Shown in pieces: positions 59,474-64,000 of a stretch of DNA of 64,000 nucleotides. Location of the stretch: assembly GCA_024409235.1 (NCBI GenBank), contig JAKSUA010000004.1, positions 1 to 64,000 on the forward strand. Direction: 5' to 3'. The first letter of the stretch is position 1. Each line of letters starts with the position of its first letter. The position numbers and the translations under genes were made by a program. Origin of the DNA: Bacteroidales bacterium (lineage in GTDB: Bacteria > Bacteroidota > Bacteroidia > Bacteroidales > UBA1715). The notes under the pieces are model-generated. The model saw only the letters and a list, made by a program, of their open reading frames with translations, was not told where the DNA came from and searched no databases.

Positions 59474-61680
59474 TGAAAAAAGCCCTGATTATTAGTGGAA
59501 TCACCATCATTGTATTATTTACAGCAATAGCTTTAGCTATTTCTCCAATTGCAGAATACTTCATAGAGAAAAACTCTAAAGACTTAGTTGGACGAAAAAT
59601 ATCAATGGAAAATCTGTCGGTAAATATTTTCTCCGGCAGCTTAAAAATTGATGATTTCACATTATATGAATCAGACGAAACTACTTCATTTGTTTCTTTT
59701 AAATTTCTTGATGTAAATGTCAACATACTCGGACTTTTAGCGAACAAACTTGAAATTGAACACATTCTTCTTTCCGAAGCAAACGTTCGCGTAATTCAAG
59801 ACGGAGACTATTTTAACTTCAACGATATTATTGATTTCTTTTCTTCTGATTCTACAGAAACAGAAACTGTCGAAGATGAAAATCCTCTTGCTATCATCAT
59901 CAACGATATTCACTTAGAACACAGTTATTTAAGCTATCAGGACAAAGAAGTCGGAAGCGAATGGAACTTAAAAGACATTTCCATTATTATTCCAGGAATT
60001 GATTTATCCGATTTGCAGGCTGATATGGGATTAAAACTTGATTTCACAAATGGAGGACAATTAGCAACTAAAATAAAATACGATACAGATAAAGCTTTGT
60101 ATGATTTGGAGCTACATATTAAAAACTTTCATTTGTCCCCTATCCTACCTTATCTGCAACAATCGCTATTGGTAGATAATCTTGAAGGTATATTTTCTTC
60201 AAACCTTTCAATAAAAGGATCTACAGAACACATTATGGAATTAGATGTAAATGGAAACATTCTTATTTCTGATTTTAATGTGTTTGATGCTCAAAATCAA
60301 GCAATTGCAACATTCGACAGTATTTATACAGAAATAAAACACGTTGATCTCAACAAAAATTTAGTAGAACTCAATTCGTTACACATCAATGGTTTATCGT
60401 CCCATTTCGAATTTTTCAAAGATGGTTCTGATAATTTCACGAAACTATTTAAAGAAGAAGAAAACCAATCCATTGATTCCAGCCAAGCAACAGCAGAATC
60501 TAAGGATGACACATATTTTCTTAACATAAAAGATTTGAAAATCGTAAACGCAAATTTTAATTACATCGACAACACACTTCCACAACAGTTCAACTACGAT
60601 ATAAGTAATATCTGCCTTGATGCGACCAATTTCAGCCTTGACAAAACAAATAATGTGAACATCACCGCACTTCTGCAAAAAACAGGAAAATTAAAAATCA
60701 AATGGATTGGTAGTATTGAAGACATCTCTAATCAAAATATCACAGTTACATTAAACAATCTTGATTTAAAACCGTTTACTCCATATTCATTATCAATGTT
60801 TGGTAATCCCATAACAGACGGACATATCTCAATACAAAGCCAAAACATCATAACCAATAATAATCTTATTGGAACAAATAAAATCAATATGTATAATCCG
60901 AAAATCGGAGAAAAAGATAAATCTGTACAATCGGAATACAATATTCCTTTAAAAATGGGAATTTATATTTTAACAGATAAGAATGGCAAAGTTGACTTAG
61001 ATCTACCGATTTCGGGAAATATTGATTCGCCGGATTTTTCATACGGGAAAATCATTTTAAAAACGTTAGGAAATCTTCTCGTTAAAGTTGCAGCATCTCC
61101 ATTTAATGCACTAAAAAATGGTAGTGAAAACATTGAGGAGATATACTTCTCGGCAACAGCGACAGAATTCACAGACGAAGAATATTCTCAGTTTGCGAAA
61201 CTAGGAAACATTCTCCGTGAAAAACCTGAGCTAAAACTTCAACTGACTCAGAATTTACTGTACACCAATGCAATAACAGAATATTGTTTAACAGAGTTGA
61301 AGAAAAACATGGCAATTCAGGACAGCAGTAATTCCATCAATGAATATAACGCCAACGATTTGTTGGTGAAAGAAAAATATCTTTCAATCCCAACCAAATC
61401 GCCTGAACTTACAGCTTTTGCGAACAAACTCATGAGCGAAAAAGGATTAAGCATCAACAATAAACAGACAAACGAAGAGAAAGCTGTATTAATCTATAGC
61501 AACGAAATGAAATCCATAATTGAGAAAGATATGAATTGGAGAAATTCCTTAATTCAGAATTACTTAACAAATCAATGTTCTATAGCAGACTCATCATTAA
61601 TCATGTCTTCATATTTGATTGAAACCGATACGGTAAAAAAATTCAAAGACAACTATAAAGTTGAATGGAGATTTGAATAA
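59473..61680 (+). CDS. AsmA-like / DUF748 inner-membrane-anchored protein
   Basis: 735 residues. One N-terminal membrane helix (~3-25, ALIISGITIIVLFTAIALAI) and a long periplasmic part rich in beta strands. VGRKISMENLSVNIFSGSLKIDDFTLYE and VNILGLLANKLEIEHILLSEANVRV are typical of the DUF748/AsmA repeats; a second set begins near residue 360. Relatives bridge the envelope or affect lipid transport; here the role is unknown. The ATG overlaps the GH65 stop by one base (TAATG), so it is translated from the same message. Confidence 0.8.
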   Translation: MKKALIISGITIIVLFTAIALAISPIAEYFIEKNSKDLVGRKISMENLSVNIFSGSLKIDDFTLYESDETTSFVSFKFLDVNVNILGLLANKLEIEHILLSEANVRVIQDGDYFNFNDIIDFFSSDSTETETVEDENPLAIIINDIHLEHSYLSYQDKEVGSEWNLKDISIIIPGIDLSDLQADMGLKLDFTNGGQLATKIKYDTDKALYDLELHIKNFHLSPILPYLQQSLLVDNLEGIFSSNLSIKGSTEHIMELDVNGNILISDFNVFDAQNQAIATFDSIYTEIKHVDLNKNLVELNSLHINGLSSHFEFFKDGSDNFTKLFKEEENQSIDSSQATAESKDDTYFLNIKDLKIVNANFNYIDNTLPQQFNYDISNICLDATNFSLDKTNNVNITALLQKTGKLKIKWIGSIEDISNQNITVTLNNLDLKPFTPYSLSMFGNPITDGHISIQSQNIITNNNLIGTNKINMYNPKIGEKDKSVQSEYNIPLKMGIYILTDKNGKVDLDLPISGNIDSPDFSYGKIILKTLGNLLVKVAASPFNALKNGSENIEEIYFSATATEFTDEEYSQFAKLGNILREKPELKLQLTQNLLYTNAITEYCLTELKKNMAIQDSSNSINEYNANDLLVKEKYLSIPTKSPELTAFANKLMSEKGLSINNKQTNEEKAVLIYSNEMKSIIEKDMNWRNSLIQNYLTNQCSIADSSLIMSSYLIETDTVKKFKDNYKVEWRFE

Positions 61681-61689
61681 AAAGATTCG

Positions 61690-61697
61690 TAATTTTG
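61690..61697 (+). promoter_or_regulatory. Candidate -7 box inside the run, before the MBL gene
   Basis: TAATTTTG, exact TAnnTTTG, in the 35-base gap before the ATG at 61716. No matching -33. It could give a separate message for the MBL, tsaB and DUF2851 genes. Confidence 0.4.
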
Positions 61698-61715
61698 TAA
61701 ATATATTTTCCGGAA

Positions 61716-62357
61716 ATGAAGATTAAACAGTTCGTATTCAACCATTTTGCAGAAAACACATTTGTTATTATTGATGAAGAAACATCTTCATGCGCAATTA
61801 TAGATCCTGGCTGTTTCCGAAATACAGAAAGACAAGAATTACTGTCTTTTCTTAATGAAAACAATCTTATTCCTGAAAAAGTACTCTATACACATTGTCA
61901 TATTGACCACACTTTTGGATCACGATTTTTAGCAGAAACGTTTCCTAATATAAAATTCTATGCTCATCAAGCTGAACAACATTTCATAGACGGAGCAATA
62001 GAACAAGGACAAATGTTTGGAGTAACAATAGAACAACCACCGTCAATTGGTCATTATCTTTTCGACGGAGAAACTATTTCTGTAGGTAACATTCAATTTA
62101 AAGTAATTCATACACCAGGACACTCGCTTGGCTGCGTATGTTTTTACTGTGAAAAAGAGAAAATTGCATTTACCGGAGACACACTTTTTGCAAACTGCAT
62201 AGGAAGAACAGACTTCTATGGAGGAAGTTATGAGTCAATTCTTAACTCATTAAAAGATAAACTTTTACTTTTACCAGAAGACACAAAAGTCCTTCCTGGA
62301 CACGGTCCTTACACCACAATAAGAGAAGAGAAAAACACAAATCCATATATACAATGA
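61716..62357 (+). CDS. MBL-fold (glyoxalase II-like) metallohydrolase
   Basis: 213 residues. Metal-binding motif TH60CH62IDH65 (HxHxDH), His in HTPGHSLG (~132), Asp in FTGDTLF (~151) and His in LPGHGPYTTI (~195) all present, so it should be an active binuclear enzyme. The family includes hydroxyacylglutathione hydrolases and thioester hydrolases; the short form without the C-terminal GloB domain is of unknown substrate. Its TGA overlaps the tsaB ATG (ATGA). Confidence 0.9.
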   Translation: MKIKQFVFNHFAENTFVIIDEETSSCAIIDPGCFRNTERQELLSFLNENNLIPEKVLYTHCHIDHTFGSRFLAETFPNIKFYAHQAEQHFIDGAIEQGQMFGVTIEQPPSIGHYLFDGETISVGNIQFKVIHTPGHSLGCVCFYCEKEKIAFTGDTLFANCIGRTDFYGGSYESILNSLKDKLLLLPEDTKVLPGHGPYTTIREEKNTNPYIQ

Positions 62358-63046
62358 AGAAAATTTTAAGCATTGAAACCGCAACAACCGTCTGTTCTGT
62401 CGCTATTCACGCAGACGGAACTTGTATTGCCGTTAAGGAAATACAAGAACAAAATGCTCATTCAGAAAAACTTACAGTTCTTATTGAAGAAATTCTACAA
62501 GAGCAGAAATTACAAGTATCCGATTTAAGTGCCATAGCAATTTCCAAAGGTCCTGGATCATACACAGGATTACGTATCGGTGCATCAGTAGCAAAAGGCC
62601 TTTGTTACGCTTGTTCCCTACCTCTTATAACCGTCGATACTCTTCAAGCAATAGCATTAGAATGCAAAAACAAAATAAACATCGACAGTCCTGAGAATGT
62701 TTACATGCCAATGATTGACGCAAGAAGAATGGAAGTTTACACATCGCAATGGGACTCAAACATGAACACTCTTCAAGAAACTAACGCGTTAATCGTTACA
62801 GAAGAAACAAACAATATTTTTGATTCCACAAAACATTACTTTTTGTGCGGTGACGGCAGCAAAAAATGTCAGGAAACACTTAAAGGAAAAAACATATCAT
62901 TTATCAACAATATAAAAGCAACAGCAAAAACTATTGGTGATATCGCAAGCACCATGTACGACAACAAAGATTTTGCTGATATTGCATATTTTGAACCATT
63001 CTATTTAAAAGAATTTCAGGCTACAACCCCAAAGAAATTGTTATAA
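62354..63046 (+). CDS. tsaB: tRNA t6A biosynthesis protein TsaB
   Basis: 230 residues, an ASKHA-fold scaffold that works with TsaD and TsaE to make N6-threonylcarbamoyladenosine at tRNA position 37. ILSIETATTVCSVAI, QNAHSEKLTVLIEEIL and AIAISKGPGSYTGLRIGASVAKGL are diagnostic. It overlaps the MBL gene by four bases, and the next gene starts directly after its stop. TsaD and TsaE genes are not in the window. Confidence 0.96.
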   Translation: MKKILSIETATTVCSVAIHADGTCIAVKEIQEQNAHSEKLTVLIEEILQEQKLQVSDLSAIAISKGPGSYTGLRIGASVAKGLCYACSLPLITVDTLQAIALECKNKINIDSPENVYMPMIDARRMEVYTSQWDSNMNTLQETNALIVTEETNNIFDSTKHYFLCGDGSKKCQETLKGKNISFINNIKATAKTIGDIASTMYDNKDFADIAYFEPFYLKEFQATTPKKLL

Positions 63047-64000
63047 ATGACAGAAGCTTTTTTGCAGTATGTCTGGCAACATCAATTGATTTGCCTGGAC
63101 AAACTATATACTATTGATAACGAAAAGATTACCGTTATAAAAACAGGAACTTTCAACACAAATGCAGGCCCAGACTTTTTAAACGCTAAAATAAAAATTG
63201 GCGATACTGTTTGGGCAGGAGACGTTGAAATACACATTAAATCAAGTGATTGGTATGTACATAAACATCATACTCAACAATCATACAACAGTGTTATTCT
63301 GCACGTTGTTGCTACATGTGACAAGAAAGTTCTTTCTGAAAAAGGTATGAATATACCAACACTAGTTATCCCAATCCTACCACATATATCTCTAAACTAC
63401 AAGAATTTAAGCAATATCTCGAGTGATATTCGATGCAGTAGTCATTTACGAAATATCGATTCGTTCAAAATCACAATGTACTTGGAACGATTAACTGCGG
63501 AGAGATTTGAAGAAAAAGCAATGTACATCAAAAATCTATTCCATGAAAACACAAATGACTGGGACGAAACATGTTATCAACTATTAGCAAAAAATCTTGG
63601 TTTTAAAGTTAACAGTGATGGATTTGAATTGTTGGCAAAGTCACTGCCACTTCGCATTATAAAAAAACATACAGACAATTTATTTCAAATAGAAGCCCTT
63701 TTATTCGGACAAGCAAATCTTCTGAACAACAATAGTTCCGAAGAATATGAGAAGTCGCTATTTAAGGAATATTGTTTTCTACAAAAAAAATATAATTTAA
63801 CTCCGATTAGCTCAACATGGTGGAAATTCGCAAGAATGAGACCATATAATTTCCCAACAATAAAAATATCTCAACTTGCGAATATTTTATTTTCAATCAA
63901 TTACTTAACCACTTTTATAGTTGAAGCAAAATCAATAAAAAAAGTTTCTAATCTATTTAACTGTCAAACTGATTCTTTTTGGGAAACCCATTACTCGTTC
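63047..64000 (+). CDS. DUF2851 family protein, truncated by window edge
   Basis: 318 codons from the ATG at 63047, open to the last base; the C-terminus is outside. MTEAFLQYVWQHQLICLDKLYT, TGTFNTNAGPDFLNAKIKIGD and GDVEIHIKSSDWYVHKHHTQ are the DUF2851 signature, a Bacteroidetes family without known function; its Asp/Glu/Lys/His cluster has the feel of a nuclease but this is speculation. It begins directly after the tsaB stop, in a tight gene run. Confidence 0.88.
   Translation, partial: MTEAFLQYVWQHQLICLDKLYTIDNEKITVIKTGTFNTNAGPDFLNAKIKIGDTVWAGDVEIHIKSSDWYVHKHHTQQSYNSVILHVVATCDKKVLSEKGMNIPTLVIPILPHISLNYKNLSNISSDIRCSSHLRNIDSFKITMYLERLTAERFEEKAMYIKNLFHENTNDWDETCYQLLAKNLGFKVNSDGFELLAKSLPLRIIKKHTDNLFQIEALLFGQANLLNNNSSEEYEKSLFKEYCFLQKKYNLTPISSTWWKFARMRPYNFPTIKISQLANILFSINYLTTFIVEAKSIKKVSNLFNCQTDSFWETHYSF

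Overview
The window is AT-rich DNA from a member of the Bacteroidetes, most likely Bacteroidales. The supporting signs are -7 boxes of the TAnnTTTG type instead of TATAAT, A/T-rich leaders without Shine-Dalgarno sequences, type IX secretion (T9SS) C-terminal sorting domains, a Cys-poor L36, and families typical of the phylum (DUF4846, DUF2851, propeller sensors with a SpoIIE output). No rRNA, tRNA, CRISPR array, IS element or prophage gene was found. Nearly all of the DNA is coding and no gap exceeds about 150 bp.

Layout. (1) 1-16.2 kb, minus strand: a truncated giant RCC1/Ig-like surface protein, a lysyl-endopeptidase-like T9SS protease, a two-component-type propeller sensor ending in a SpoIIE phosphatase, pheT, and a DUF4846 lipoprotein-like or periplasmic protein. 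(2) 16.3-33.0 kb, minus strand: one uninterrupted str-S10-spc-alpha supercluster running rpsL-rpsG-fusA-rpsJ ... secY-infA-rpmJ-rpsM-rpsK-rpsD-rpoA-rplQ. It has a promoter before rpsL and a strong hairpin terminator after rplQ; tuf and map are missing from it. (3) 33.2-49.2 kb, minus strand: a YpfJ-type zinc metalloprotease and a 15.1-kb gene for a roughly 5,039-residue secreted protein. That protein has BspA-type leucine-rich repeats, divergent InlB-like repeats, about 55 Listeria-Bacteroides (InlB B / Flg_new) repeats, more divergent repeats and a T9SS-like tail. (4) 49.3-54.1 kb, minus strand: a tight polyprenyl synthetase / SDR epimerase / RND (MMPL) exporter operon and a FlK-like thioesterase. 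(5) 54.2-64 kb, mixed: a patatin on the plus strand converges on trpS, which is translationally coupled to a class III cyclase-like gene. Divergent from that pair, a plus-strand run encodes a GH65 phosphorylase, an AsmA/DUF748-like protein, an MBL hydrolase, TsaB and a truncated DUF2851 protein.

How the genes fit together. The core is housekeeping translation: ribosome, EF-G, IF-1, PheT, TrpS, TsaB for t6A tRNA modification, SecY and RpoA. It is flanked by very large secreted or surface proteins that presumably leave through Sec and then T9SS; no T9SS machinery gene lies in the window. The most unusual feature is the 15-kb repeat gene. Read by eye, its ~68-residue repeats fall into five recognisable types (A-B-C-D-E) that recur in the same order with a ~1.02-kb period over about 9 kb. 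This suggests growth by duplication of five-repeat blocks. A 77-bp stretch that is identical in two blocks points to recent exchange.
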